Source: Lepturacanthus savala
Lineage: Eukaryota > Chordata > Actinopteri > Scombriformes > Trichiuridae
Reading direction: 5' to 3'
Assembly (NCBI GenBank): GCA_030544235.1
Contig: CM060477.1
Location: forward strand, 10,767,934-10,831,933
Length of the DNA: 64,000 bases
Made by a program: the position numbers and the translations under genes
Part shown: positions 10,191-22,640 of the stretch, in pieces
Layout of the letters: the number at the start of each line of letters is the position of its first letter
Position numbering within the stretch: position 1 is the first letter of the stretch
Notes under the pieces: model-generated
Told to the model about the DNA's origin: nothing
What the model saw: the letters and a program-made list of their open reading frames with translations, nothing else
Databases searched by the model: none

Positions 10191-13100
10191 TACTTTTTTT
10201 TTAAATGTCAGAGTGCATCATTTAAAGTGAAAACAATGCTGCAAACGCATTTAACGTAACCCTAAATTCATCCAATAATTCATCATACTGTTTATCATGA
10301 AGTATTTAAAGAGGCAATACTACTCCAGCTGAGCACTATTCTATATATATATTGGAATTGGAGTCATATCCTGCGTGTTACTCTTATTGTTTTTGCTGAG
10401 CAGCACGCTGGTCAGTGAAATTCGAAAAAAAGGAAAAAAAAGAAGAAAAAACTGTCTCAACTTGAGCAAAAAAATGTGCAAGTTTTACAGCCGTCGCTTA
10501 GCAACAGCAGGAACAATGACTATAGCATCCCACCAAGACGCAGGCTGCAAGCTAAAAAAGCTCTCTGGATGCCGGATAAGTCTTCGCCCTCTGAGCTCTG
10601 GAGACATAACAGATTGTAGCTTTAAAGGAGGCCTACAATACGACTTATTTGTGTTAATTTGTTTTCCTTTCCCCTCCCTCTGCCGCGGAGCATTCAGGTA
10701 GCACCGAATACATCACTGACAGAGAGAGTGCGAGGAAGCCATGAGATTCATGCTGCCTCATGAATATCCGAGTCACATGTGGAGAAAAAAAAAAAAAGAA
10801 ATAAAGAAAAGGTGCACGGGCAGGCGCGGTCAGCGAAACACGGCTACACACACCAAGAAAAACCCCAGAGTTGAGCAAACTGGTGATTCATTTGTTTAAC
10901 ACGGTCCTTGTATAAATAATCCCCCTTGACACTTTTGATTTATTATGCAGGCAAACAATTAAACTGCGATGGGACCGCTGAGTATTTGTCGCTGCCTCAG
11001 CTTCCCCCGCTCTCACCTTGGAAAGCATGCACGCACATAGATATATGCCCCCCCCACACACACACAAACACCTATTATACCCCCTGTCCCTAAGATTCAT
11101 CTACATGACATTCTTGACAATGGCCATTTGCTGAGATGCACAGCTCAACATCACAGTGAAAAAGTGAGGCATGTTTTGAGAGTTTGCATGTACAGGGGTT
11201 GATTAGGAGTAGAAACAACACATGCATGCTCTATAATGCAAAGTGCAATGCATAGTAAAATAAGGGGTAAGAGGTTTTAGGGTCAGCAGCTGCCTAATAT
11301 GGGTCCAAATTTCAATCAATAGGAAGAGTCGACTAAGGTTTCTATGAGTGTTTAGTTGCAAAAAAAAAAAACTTAAACTCTATTCAGACAACATCAAAAC
11401 CTAGTATGGCTGTACTGAGTATGAAACGCTAAAGGGGTTTTAATTTGAAACTATTTCTAATTTCTCTGCAAAGCAGCAACAGTCTTGGAACTCACACAAT
11501 TTTCAGATGGCCCAAAGAATGAATATTTTCTGTTCAGGGGTAGCCCTAAGGGTTATACTTAAATACTTATTTGATTTAATTAATTGCAGAAAAAATTATG
11601 ATGCAGAACTTAAATATCCCCTCCAGACATGTATTAAGAAATGTAAACTGCTCAGAACAATATCATGTCTGACTTGAAAAAAAAGGGGGTAATTACCATG
11701 ATGAAAAACCTTAAAATCGCATTTATTCCTTCTCCCTAATTAAAAATTAAATGAAGGCTATGAACATGCAAATATATTTCATTTCAAAAGTTGATCTACT
11801 TCACAGAAGATGCCTCTTGCTTGTCAAGTCAGTGTTTGTGCATTGGAGGCTTCAAAGTTCTATGCAAGTAAATTACTGAACCTGTATTTGTGATGTCACA
11901 AATACTGTCCTTAGGACTGGCCCTTAAAATCAAAGTTTGAGCACAGACAAAGTTTCCACTTTCGGCAGATGAACGTGAAAACGGCCTTCTAGTGTTAAAC
12001 TCTAGTTCTAGTTTACTAGTATCACTACTCTAATAAGAAATACTAGGGATGGACCAAGTTTTTTTTTGGTTTTCAAACTAAAACGCCTATACAGAAATTG
12101 AAGCAGTACATGAAATAGTAAATGAAATAGTACATGAAACTCGGTACTGCATTTGCAGCAATGTTTTGCAACTCTCAGCTCTTCAGACCGATACCTGTTC
12201 TGTTTCAAGGCTGTACCAAAGCAATTCAGTTCATCTGTGTGATATAAATACAAAGCATGTCTTCTTTTCAGCCTTTTTAGGCCATTTATTTAAACTTGGA
12301 GCTTTGACAGTATGAAAGTATAGCTTCCAGCTTTTCTAGCAATGGATTTCTACTCTGAGTTTCTTGGGGTGCTGCAGTTCAGCTTCCAGATCTGCCAGGT
12401 TTCCATTTTCAGCTTCCACTATCAATCTGAAGTTTCAAGTTTTTCTCGTTGAATTCATTCGGATTCCTGAATTTTCAGCATTTTTTCTTACATTACGGCA
12501 TATATCGTAGCCTCATTTCACCAGTAACAGAATAAAAATGCCTTGTTACATTACTTTAGTATATTACTTGATTATGTTTGATTTGCTTCTTCATTCACTC
12601 TTTATACCATGTTCTCTCCCATGTTGAAATTCCAAACCAATGAAAAGAAATGTTTCCTCTCTACTGCGTTGCGGTGCCAGTCACACTCTGTCTAGCCTGA
12701 GAGTTTCTACTGAAGCTATTTCAACTTAAAACGAGGGTTTCACCCTCGTTGCACAGGTCTCTAATAGTTGCCTTATTGTCCCTTATGACTGCAAATCTTA
12801 TTGGCAGTGTTGTGATCTTATCACATAGTGTATTTGCAGTGTTTTCACAGAGGATTTCATAGAGCCTGCAAGTCAACGCTCCCCTGTCCTCTTGGCTCTC
12901 AAACACACATACTCAAGCAGTGTACGAATGGGGGACTTTGTACTTTTTACTGGAGTCATTTGCTTATTATACTTTTACTCAAGTATAACCTTTGAATCCT
13001 ATTACCGCTCCTACACATGAGAGTCTCCAGGCTATGAGCTCTGGAGAGTCTCAAGGTCCCCCTGCTCAAAAATGAGATACGGCTCATTACATGTTGCCCC

Positions 13101-13330
13101 TACTTTTTCCTATATGTAGCAATCATGAAAGAACAGTGCTTACCTTAAAGCAATGGTTGTACCCGATGGGGTGTTTGAATTCTTCAATATTGCATATTTT
13201 CCTCATAAAAAGTGTGTTTTAACTTGTGAGTCTCTAATTTCTCTCAAAAAACTTGCCACGCATGTGTAACTTCAGCTTTCGACCTTTGCAACTGCAGGTT
13301 TCATCACTTTGATAAGGACGGCAGAATTGT

Positions 13331-13332
<2 letters not shown>
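10191..13332. other. stxbp5 intron 2, no gene recognised
   Basis: Ordinary intronic sequence. One X-box-like (RFX-type) motif GTCGCTTAGCAAC lies at 10493-10505. No coding exon or complete mobile element was identified. Confidence 0.5.

Positions 13333-13397
<65 letters not shown>
13333..13397 (+). repeat. (TA)n microsatellite, 65 bp
   Basis: An uninterrupted AT dinucleotide run. The apparent Tyr-Ile-rich minus-strand ORF across it is an artefact. Confidence 0.98.
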
Positions 13398-13401
<4 letters not shown>

Positions 13402-16400
13402 CACCTCTTTAGTAGACATGGAAAATAAAGTTTAAGTTAGGTGTTTGGCTGAAAAGATGCTCCTCTTGCTTGCCACTCACCACAAACCTGTGCAGCATGC
13501 GGTATGAATGGTCTAATCTGTTAACATGTATTCTAAACAAAACCGAATAAAACCATGCCTGCACCGTGCACACACAGCTTTCTAATTTAATTAAAATATG
13601 ATTTTTTTTCTTGCGAATAAACCTATCCTGGACCCTTTGAAGAGTGTTTTGTCAAACTTTGGAGGCAATCAGAGTAACGGTGAGTCATGCAACAGACACA
13701 GAGGCCATAGTAGGATTGTTATGTATTAGGCAGCACAGGCAGGGACAGCAGTGTTGATCAGTAAAACTAAATTGTAAAAACCCCACATGCTGTAGGGATA
13801 ATGTGGATTGTTGGTTCTTGGAGTGTTGCCAGTTCTGCCCAGTAGTAGGGTGTTAATAACCCAAGACATCATCTAATTTTAGCAGGACAACTCAGCACTG
13901 AGCTACTGTACGGCCGCTCCAAGGCAAATATATGAAACGGGTGGGAGGGAGAGAGAAGGAACGGAATAAAAGCGGGGGAAAGAGAGGGTTTGGAATTCAT
14001 TGGCTGTAGGGATCGAAGGCAGGGATAGGAGGGCAGCTGCAGAGAGGGGGAACGAGGACGAGATAGAAAGGGAAGCGGGAGGGAGCGAGCGGGGTAAACT
14101 ATAAAGGAACAAATGTTGAGTCAGCAGAACAGCTTGTGGCCAAATCAAAAGCATGCATAGCATAGGAGAGAAAGTGAAAGATGTAGAAAAAGAAAAGCCG
14201 AGCAAGAGACAGGAGGAAGAAAGAGAAGAGAGAGAGAAGAGAAAGAACTCTCTGTAGAATAGGGGGGAAAAAACACTGTATGAACAGGAAACACAGACAC
14301 AGTACTATTCTGTTTGTAATTTCTGTAGCCTGCAACGTCTTGGATTCAAGCCAACGCAGGACGGACATGTGATTTCTCGCTAAGCCACTGCACCTCTCAA
14401 ACTGTTTAAGGGTCTAATACCCTTCCACACAATCGTCAGCGGCGGCGGCTTAACGGAAGCCATAAATTCTGCTGTTGTGACAGTTAACGCAAAAGCCAGT
14501 TAAAGGATTGTATTCCAACAGGCGACGGTGCTAAACGCCACAGGAAGCCACGACGACGTCTCCGCACCTGACAAGTCGCTGTAATTTAAAAGTGTTGTGG
14601 CCTGTTCCGAACTGATTAGGAAGACGCAAATTAAAAAAAAAAAAAGTTTGAATTAAAGGATTTAGAGTAGTGTTTGCACATTCACAGTAGACAATTTAAC
14701 ACAGAATTGAAGAATATGATCTACAGCTCTGGAACCACTGTTTTTTTATTTCTGAAATCAGCATCTCTACATGTTTTATAGCCATTCCATTCTGCACTTC
14801 ATTCTGCAGGAGTGGAATAAAGTCACCTAAGAACAATGAACATGCCAAGATGTATGAAAGCTGCGATTAGAAATAAGGATTACTGCACCATATATTGATT
14901 TCTGAACTCTTATTAAGTAGGAACATTAGTATTATGTTGTTTAAAAATGAATTTGATTGTTTGAGGTCTGAAAACGTATCTTTTTTGGTTATTTTGACCA
15001 TTTGTCATTCTCTGCAAATAAATGCTCTAAACGATCATTTTTATTTGGAATATGGGGGAAATGTCAGCAGTTGGAAATGTTCCTTTTGCCAAAACACATA
15101 TAGTAGTAAAATCAGAAAAACTGATAATTTTGCAGTGGTCTCTTTTTTTTTTCCACGGCTGTATATGGGTGCCGGCTTTGTTCACTGCCCCCCGACATAT
15201 AATGCAAATAATCAGCTGGGTACAAGGTGAGTATGTATTAAACATGAGTCCTGGCCTGGCACTGAGGGCAAGGACACAGGTTCCGTCTGCTGCTAACACC
15301 CCGGCCCTCTGAACCCCTTCTGGTCAATTACAACGTGAACTCATACAAGCACAAGCTCTCGACTCATCCAGTCTACGTCAAATCTGCCCTCTGCTCTTTC
15401 CAACTTTGCTGTAGTTTCAAGTTTCCCCAACAACGCCCGGTGACTCTTATGTTTGCAGGGTGCAGTCGAAACAATATCATGATATGTAGACATCAACAAG
15501 ACACATCGGTACTGTGCTGGAAACCAAAACAGCGATTATCACGTAGCAAAGGTAAGCTACTTCCCCTGCTCTCTACTGTCTAATGATCCATAGGCATTGT
15601 CTGTTATGACTGAGAATTGGGAAGTCAGGAAATGGCTCATCTTTGGCTTGGTGCTGTTTAGTGGTGGATATGTGGGATTGTTTTTTAGAGCATTTTCAAT
15701 GATAATGCTACGCTATGGCCAAAATGCCTGGAGAGCCTTAAGCGAATAAAAAAAAATTGCCTTGTCGAAATTATTGTTTCAACAAGTGAAATCTATGGTA
15801 TTGATGGGAAATCTCTAAACGGATCTCTGTGATTCCTTTGCGCACGTTTTCGTTCGTTTTTCTCTCTCGCCTCATGCGTTCAGGCTCACGGTTGTCATTG
15901 GACGGCACGTAGTGAACATGCTCGTCACGAAAACATGAACGTCCAATCCATAAACAGGCGATCAGATAGTCCAAACAATGGCGTATCTGATGGCAGCAGG
16001 GCCAGGGAGAACAGCAGGTACAAAACTGTCCTTGACAACTGATCAATTCGAGCATGCAAACATAATGTATTGTAACGATACACGCTCCATATCGGATATG
16101 GTGGATATAGAATGTGGGAAAGGGTGGAGGAAATTTAAATAACAGACCTGGATGAAATCTAACCATATATATATATATATACTCGAAAGGGTCTCATCTC
16201 CCATCTAATTAAGATCAGTTTCTCTTGCACAATGCGCGAGCAGTGAGAGAAAGAGCACCATAAGGCACCATTAGGGGGTGGGGGCACTGTTGCCTCTGTA
16301 CAGAGGAGAGAAATAGAGAAAGTTTTCAACTGGTTTCCTTCCTGTCTATGAATAATGGATCTGGTGAATGGGAGCCAGCATATGCATTTAGATTGCTTTA

Positions 16401-16490
16401 TGTATTACCCTCGCAAAGTGGTTGGGAGGAAAATGTTTTATTAGAATGTAACTTAACGCCAAATTAACCTTTAACACGTTCACTGTGGCC
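13398..16490. other. stxbp5 intron 2, no gene recognised
   Basis: 13930-14260 is purine-rich. 14400-14620 is repeat-poor and keeps many CpGs (GGCGGCGGC, ACGACGACGTC), so it may be a conserved non-coding element. There is a short (AT)n at about 16164-16181. The 131-codon minus ORF at 15771-16166 shows no recognisable domain and lacks gene context. Confidence 0.45.
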
Positions 16491-16647
16491 ATTTCAGGAA
16501 GAAGAGCTGGCCGTCCCACTAATAATCAGATGGTCGGCAGTTCGATCCCCGACTTCTCTTGTCCGCACATCCGCATGTCCTTGAACCCTAAGTTGGTCCC
16601 TATGGTTGCACCAGCACCCTGCATGGTAGCTTGCTTTGTGTGTGTGT

Positions 16648-16698
<51 letters not shown>

Positions 16699-16850
16699 TG
16701 TGTGTGTGTGTGTATGTGGGTGTGTGTGTGTGTGTGCGTGTGTGTGCACATGTGTGTGTGTGCGTGTGTATGAATGGGTGAGTGAGCAGCAAAAACATTG
16801 TAAAGCACTTTGGATAAAAGCTCCATATAAATGCAGCCTTTTACCATTCA
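16490..16850 (+). mobile_element. tRNA-derived SINE, plus strand, with (GT)n expansion
   Basis: A degraded tRNA-like head is followed by a B-box-like GCAGTTCGATCCCCGA (about 16536-16551), then TCCGCATGTCCTTGAACCC, GGTTGCACCAGCACCCTGC and the tail AAAGCACTTTGGATAAAAGC and TCCATATAAATGCAG. This order matches the widespread fish SINE also present on the opposite strand at 51411-51768. An internal (GT)n of about 135 bp (16636-16770) has expanded in the body. Confidence 0.8.
16636..16770 (+). repeat. Imperfect (GT)n microsatellite inside SINE
   Basis: A GT dinucleotide run with GGGT, ATGT and GCGT interruptions. Several overlapping C/V- and H/T-rich ORFs come only from this repeat. Confidence 0.95.
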
Positions 16851-18194
16851 CCAGATCATGTGTCTCTGTACTAATACATGCTCCAAGGACAATGAAATGC
16901 ATCCGCGCTGAGGAACTTTCTCTTCAAACGCTTACAATGTTAATCTCATTACAACGGTGCCAGGTACTGTGCTGTGTTGTAATGTGCAACCGCAGGTGTA
17001 GCTGGTTAGACGCTGGGAAACGGGAGCAATGATATCAATGTTACATCATTTACAAATCTGCTAACACCGTTCTAATATCGCCACGATCCGAACACACAAA
17101 GCCTGTTCCTGAAGCTATCCACCCTATTTACAACACTATCACAAAGCAAAGTGTGTGTGTGTGTGTGTGTGTAGGGTCTCTTGTTCCCTCCTCCCTCCTG
17201 CAACGAACACACACACACGCACCCTCTGGCACTGATATCAAACAAATCTTTTCAAAGGTTTTAGGACCACGGGAGATTAGCCACTGTTGGCCTCTAATAG
17301 GTTTCAGTGAGCCAACCGATGCAGAGCCAGGCCCCGATTTCAAGGACAGGTACCTGTCAGCTTCCAGCGCAGCGAGAGCCAGTATATTGCCAGCTGTGCA
17401 GTAACACTCGACTGACTGCACACTCACACCTCAGGAACTGGTGCCTGTGTGCACAACGTCGACTGCTAAACTAAAAATTGCTGCACAAAAATGGCATAAG
17501 GAGGGAGGAGCGTGTCTCGGACCGATCCACGTAAACCAAGACTTTTCTGTGGCGATTCTGTGCCGTGCACAAGTATTTTTCTCAAAAACCATTAACACAC
17601 AGAATCATTTGAAAGGTCAAATGAAAGTTAAGGTTAGGGCTCTGCCAGAAGAAGAAAGTAGACACCGCACTGAAAAAAAAGTGTTTAATATATGTATGAA
17701 TATATCTGATTAAATGCATGGAGAAATTGTGATTGATGGATTGAGTTATCTATACAGCACTTCCTGCTGGCATGAACTCTGTTGTGCCTACTTTAGTACT
17801 AATTAGACACACCCTTAATAGGTTCTATGGTTGTCACTTTGCCAATAACATGCTGGAGAAGGCATCTTGCCAATAGTGTCATGCAGCATATAAAATATTA
17901 ATCGGAGTGCTGTCCTTTGCTCTTTGATTAATGCAAAACAGAAGGCCAAGTGTCCTCCACACCTAACTGGAGGCTTCCAGTGAACTAGCATGCATGCATA
18001 AACACACTCACACACACATATGTAGAAGCAGTGCTGAGTTGCAGGGGATCTATTAAGCTCATCTAGAGCTCTATTCTTATACTTCTCTAGCCTTTTCTGA
18101 TTCAGTTAAATAAATGTATTTGTCTCATACTGGTCCTTTATTCAGCCCCTTAGTTCAGCCTCCATCTGAAACGCACTGTTTTAACTCATGTCTC
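16851..18194. other. stxbp5 intron 2, no gene recognised
   Basis: Apart from the (GT)n at 17150 I see no feature. The 83- to 99-codon ORFs over the microsatellite are artefacts. Confidence 0.5.
17150..17173 (+). repeat. (GT)n microsatellite
   Basis: A short uninterrupted GT run in intron 2. Confidence 0.9.
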
Positions 18195-18475
18195 TTTTAA
18201 AGGTACAGTGCGTAGCTCCTGGCTGCAACTAGTGGTGAGGTTGCAGATAACAACCAACAGATCAAGAAATCAACTACAGTGGTCAAGCAATCCACAAAAA
18301 AGGTAACAAAAAAGCAAAAGGCCAGCCTTTAATTTGTCTATTCTGGGCTACTGTAGAAAAATGGTGGTGCAACAAGGAAAAGCTGTTCTTATTTTGATTA
18401 AATTATAGACTAATTAAATCATAATTCAAATTATTATATTACATTTCTGCCACACACTGCACCTTCAAGCCCCAC
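18195..18475 (+). mobile_element. MITE-like fish interspersed repeat
   Basis: The segment runs from TTTTAAAGGTACAGTGCGTA through AACTAGTGGTGAGGTTGCAG and TTCTGGGCTACTGTAGAAAA to CATTTCTGCCACACACTGCA. These blocks, in this order, belong to a very common teleost repeat with GTGTAG...GGACCTTTAAA ends. It is diverged and probably inactive. A related minus-strand fragment is at about 48065-48122. Confidence 0.65.
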
Positions 18476-21400
18476 CTCGATGAGCCAACTCTGTTCTGAT
18501 TGGTCAGCCTCCTGAAGCTGCGTCACAGGAAGCATCTATCATTCATGTTAAATTACTGCTAAAGCCTGCTAAGTTACGATCTCAAATATTTAAAATGACT
18601 AAATAATATACTGTTATTTTGAAGAATCTATAGTTAATTAAATGCAGCACGATTCTACCAAAAAAAAAAAAACTTGGAGCTTTTTGATCAGTGGGTCAGT
18701 TAGAAATAACACTAACTGGAGGAATATAAGCAGAAACAGCCACAGTGAGAAGAGAGCTGAGACAACTAGCAGACCTATTATTTCATTATTTTATTTTCTG
18801 TGCTGTGAACTGGAAGCAAAAAAAGAAAAAAAAAATCAGAGCATGCCAGCTCGACTTGAGTCATGGCTCGGTGTGACTACCCCCAAAAAACAATGCAAAA
18901 AAATGGCATAATATTAGCAGAGCGGAGCAGTGAACCCTCGCGATGTCCCAGAGGCAAATGACCACATAAAGAAATCCGTCACGAGTCAACCTCAGTAGAA
19001 AAAAAAAAAAAACATAGGAAAGCTATTATTCGGCACCGCTGTTTTTTTTGCCAACAGGGATTACTTCTACATATGTTTGCCTCGTTATTCGAAACCATGG
19101 CAACGTTTAATATGATCATTTCGACATTGTGAAATTATTTTTATGACAGCAAATGAGGAAAAGCATTATAGGCTTTAAGCACAGTTTAAGCATCTGTTTA
19201 TTTTTCCCTCGAGCCTTTTCTCTGACACCCACGTGCACATGGAGGACAGCAGGGTGGCAAAAATCAGTAGGGCAGATGTCCTTGAGCACTGTGGTGCCGT
19301 TCTACACATTTCGGTCATCTTCGGGGTTCAGACAGGCTCGTTTTCAGACCTCTTGAAGCCATTAAACAAGCAGACTATGACAAAAGAAACAAGTCGGTAA
19401 AGTAGATGACTTCCTATTCCCAGAGCCACAAAATTAAAAGGGCAAACGATGTAAAATTTGTTCTGAGCTTGGCACTAAATGAAGGGTTATGGACTGAAGA
19501 TCACTTTCTTCCCCTTTAGGATATTAAGTCCAAAATCATCGTAAATCATCTATGCCAGGTTTGACGGCAATTCAGTGTTAGCGCTAAACCTGTTGGCCAA
19601 AAAAATGGCCACACTTCAACAACAGTCTGATAACCATAAAAGACTGTTGGACCGGACCAAACTAGACATTTAAAGCAATGACTTTGGGCTTTGGGAAACA
19701 ATGATCAACATTTTTTTTTTTTTTTTTTTGGACAGCCAACCTTTGAGCTGAACGGTATTGCAAGTGAGCTGCCATTTTTTTTTTTTATTAAAAATTTTAA
19801 TTAAAAAATAAAATGTATTAATTTATTTAAGACTAAAGTTATATTGCACATTGAATATCTATCAGGAAGTACATCTGCCTTATATATTCTATAACAGAAT
19901 AAAAAGTCTGTAAAGTAGGATGATGGAAATGATTGGCTACAGGGACACATAACAGGAGAGCAGAGAACACAGGTGATGTATTAGATTTAAGCATTATTAA
20001 GTAATCGAGGGCTCAGAAAAGGAGGGCAAAAAAGGAAACCAATTGGCAGACAAACACATTTTGCACTCACACATCAATCTGTGCAACATATGAGCGTGTG
20101 CAGTGCATGTTTATTCTTTATCTTTAGCTCTGCAGTGCCGGGGACTATAACAGTTAGCTTAAGAACGAAGAGCGGGGATGTGAAAGAGAGGCAGACGTGC
20201 GCATAATCACATCAAACACCATATACAGGCCTTAAGGGGGAGGGGTCTCGAGTGAGTGCATAGTGCAACAAAGGCAGTTACATAAGTCAAGAGGATTGTC
20301 GCTGCTCTCGTGAACGTGTGTGCGTGTATGCGTTTACAGACATGTGCCCGTGCAGTGTGGCGGGCACACAGGCCAGGATGTATTCTGTTTCATCACTGTG
20401 TGTCAGGGGGAAAAAAAGTGCCCGTGGTGTGCGGAGGACTGGGAGAGAAGAGCAGAGTGAAAGCAAGGAGAGAAAAAAAAGAGTGTTTTCCTCGCTCAGT
20501 TGCTAATCCCTTCCATCGCCCCTCCGCCTCTCTCTCGTTCATACCATCGCTGTCATCTTTATCTCTATTGGCCCTCTGTCTGATCTCGCTCTCTTCTTAT
20601 TTCCTCTTCCTTCTTCTTATTCCAATGGCTCTTGCCTGCTAGGTAACCTGACCATGACGGGCTGATGTTCGGCATGCACATGCATGTACAGGTGCAGAGA
20701 TATACCTCCACCCCGGCTCATGAGCTGCTGGATGTGGGAGCACATGACTGGCAATGAAGGGATTTCTAACGGGCTGGCACTTGCACTGTTCTTTAAAACC
20801 AGGGGAACGAGGATGTGCGACTGCATGTTTACAGATTTATTTGCTGCATCCATCTGTCTTATGCTCCGTTTCCAGATTGAATCAATCAAAGAATCTCCCA
20901 ATAGGGCTGTAGACATTTCCATGGTAGCAGCTTTAGTTCTCTATCTCGGCAACTATAAGAGGAAGCAAGAGGAACCTTCATTCAAACACAGCATACAACT
21001 GAAATACACTGACTGACTGAGGCAGCTACACTAATCCCAAAATGGCACACAGATGCAACTGTATTGAGCTTACTGATGCGTTCAGTATATGTATGCAAGT
21101 TTCTGCTATGTTTCATCTGTCATTCTTTGCAGAGTTTTACCATATAGTTAATATGCTTTAAGATAAGACGTTCTGCTCTTGGCCTTTAATTATTAACTCT
21201 TGCCCGGCCGCCGTCTTAAAGCCACGATGGCGTGTCAACATGGTTTTTGACTCTCTACAGTAGACGTACTGTATTTCCTAATGGCAGCAAGCAGTTACAT
21301 TACCGCTTTTAAGTTAGACTTATCTATTTGCCCTCTGCTATCAAAGAACTAAGTAAGATGAGGATTAAATGATAATATTTGTTGGCTGACACTATATTAG

Positions 21401-22039
21401 CATGGATTAATTACAGCTGTATCCGTAACTTACAGTATGTTCCTTACAGGGGAGATGATAAAGCATCTAGTGGCTTGTTTCTCAAATTCCTGTAGTATCA
21501 AGTGACCAAGATATTTATAGTGCTGAAAATAAACCTACAAAAAAACAAGTAGGCAAATATTTTTCTCAGCAAAAACAACAAAAAATGTGAAATAACAGTG
21601 GTTCTGCAGTCTTGTAAAATGTAGGAGTTCTATGTGGACTACAACATTTTCCATTCTATTTTGCATGACTCCCATTTTTGAGGCTTTGGCAAAGCATCAA
21701 ATTAATTTTGCAGAGATGCACTGGAGCCATGGAAGCATTAATAGAGAAACCTCTGGGAATGTGAGCCCCACAGGTCTTAGTCAAAATGATTCAGGGAGTG
21801 TGTTCGAGGCCCAAAGTTGTCACATCACATTAGTGTCCAATCACTGTTAGCAAACAAGATGATGTACAAACACAAATGGAAACAGACTCTCGCGTGCACA
21901 TACTATCCTATACTATATGCAGGCTGACCAGAGGCTTGGACATACATATTATACACAACTGCTTCCTACCCAGCTCTTCAATAAATACTGGCACTCATGC
22001 TGCCTCATTCACACCTGACACACGCACACAGTTAATGCA
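18476..22039. other. stxbp5 intron 2, no gene recognised
   Basis: AT-rich intron with poly(A) and poly(T) tracts (18660, 19000, 19710, 19776) and a CT-rich block at 20515-20620. The 110-codon ORFs at 20310 and 20684 have no recognisable domains, lack splice context and are not called. Confidence 0.45.
19590..19740 (+). mobile_element. Fragment of fish hAT-MITE-like repeat
   Basis: AGACTGTTGGACCGGACCAA, TTTGGGCTTTGGGAAACAAT and GATCAACATTTTTT match the 3' part of the common fish repeat whose 5' part (AACAATTAGTCCATTAATC) occurs at 27135 and 28810. Confidence 0.5.
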
Positions 22040-22640
22040 CACGTGTACAGAACGCAGTCTCCTACAATGGCTTGAGCCATTAAAAATTAATGGCACTGCA
22101 GCGACAGTTTCTAAAAATGAGCACCAGGCCCAGCTGCTGATCGGTACGATGGGAACTGCCTACCGAGACAAATACGGAACACTGTTGTAGTGTTAGAGAA
22201 TGCAAAAAAGAAAATGCTCTCTCTGCGACGTGTACAGTGTAGCCGATTGGAAACGCAGCCTTTTTAACTGTCAGTGAAAGGGTTAACGGCGATTGTTATC
22301 TCTCTGGATGCTAATATTGTCAGGTCTGCGCCAGTGGCAGTGAAGGTTAATGTGCTCACCGTCGTCCTCCCTCATCGTGTTATCAGCAATCATCGACACC
22401 CGCGTCTAATGTGGGAGCAAAACCGTTGCCAAGCACCTGACAGCAAGAGAAATCAGTTCAATAGACTCCAATCGAGGCTTAATGGGGGCCTAGTGGCGCG
22501 GCTAGCTGAGACCTCTCGCGCTGCCTGTTCATCATTCACTTCCGCTGGTGTCTGGGAGATGGAAAGGGCTTCTGGTTTATCAAACAAATTAGCTGCTTCA
22601 TCACCACAATGAAAGTGGTGATGCACAAGCTGCAAGGTTA
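22040..22640. promoter_or_regulatory. Repeat-poor, CpG-retaining block, candidate non-coding element
   Basis: This block has balanced composition, retained CpGs (GGCGCGGCTAGC, TCTCGCGCTGCC, CACCCGCGTC) and no repeat signature, unlike its surroundings. A 112-codon plus-strand ORF (22274-22612) overlaps it but resembles no known protein. It may be a conserved enhancer of stxbp5 or a neighbour; this is inference. Confidence 0.25.

Noticed and set aside
15771..16166. Minus-strand 131-codon ORF
   Set aside because: It contains no recognised motif, ends in repeat-like sequence and lies inside stxbp5 intron 2. It could be a relic but nothing supports a gene.
20310..21016. Two 110-codon plus-strand ORFs
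   Set aside because: Low-complexity endings, no recognisable domain and no splice sites in phase; treated as chance ORFs in an intron.
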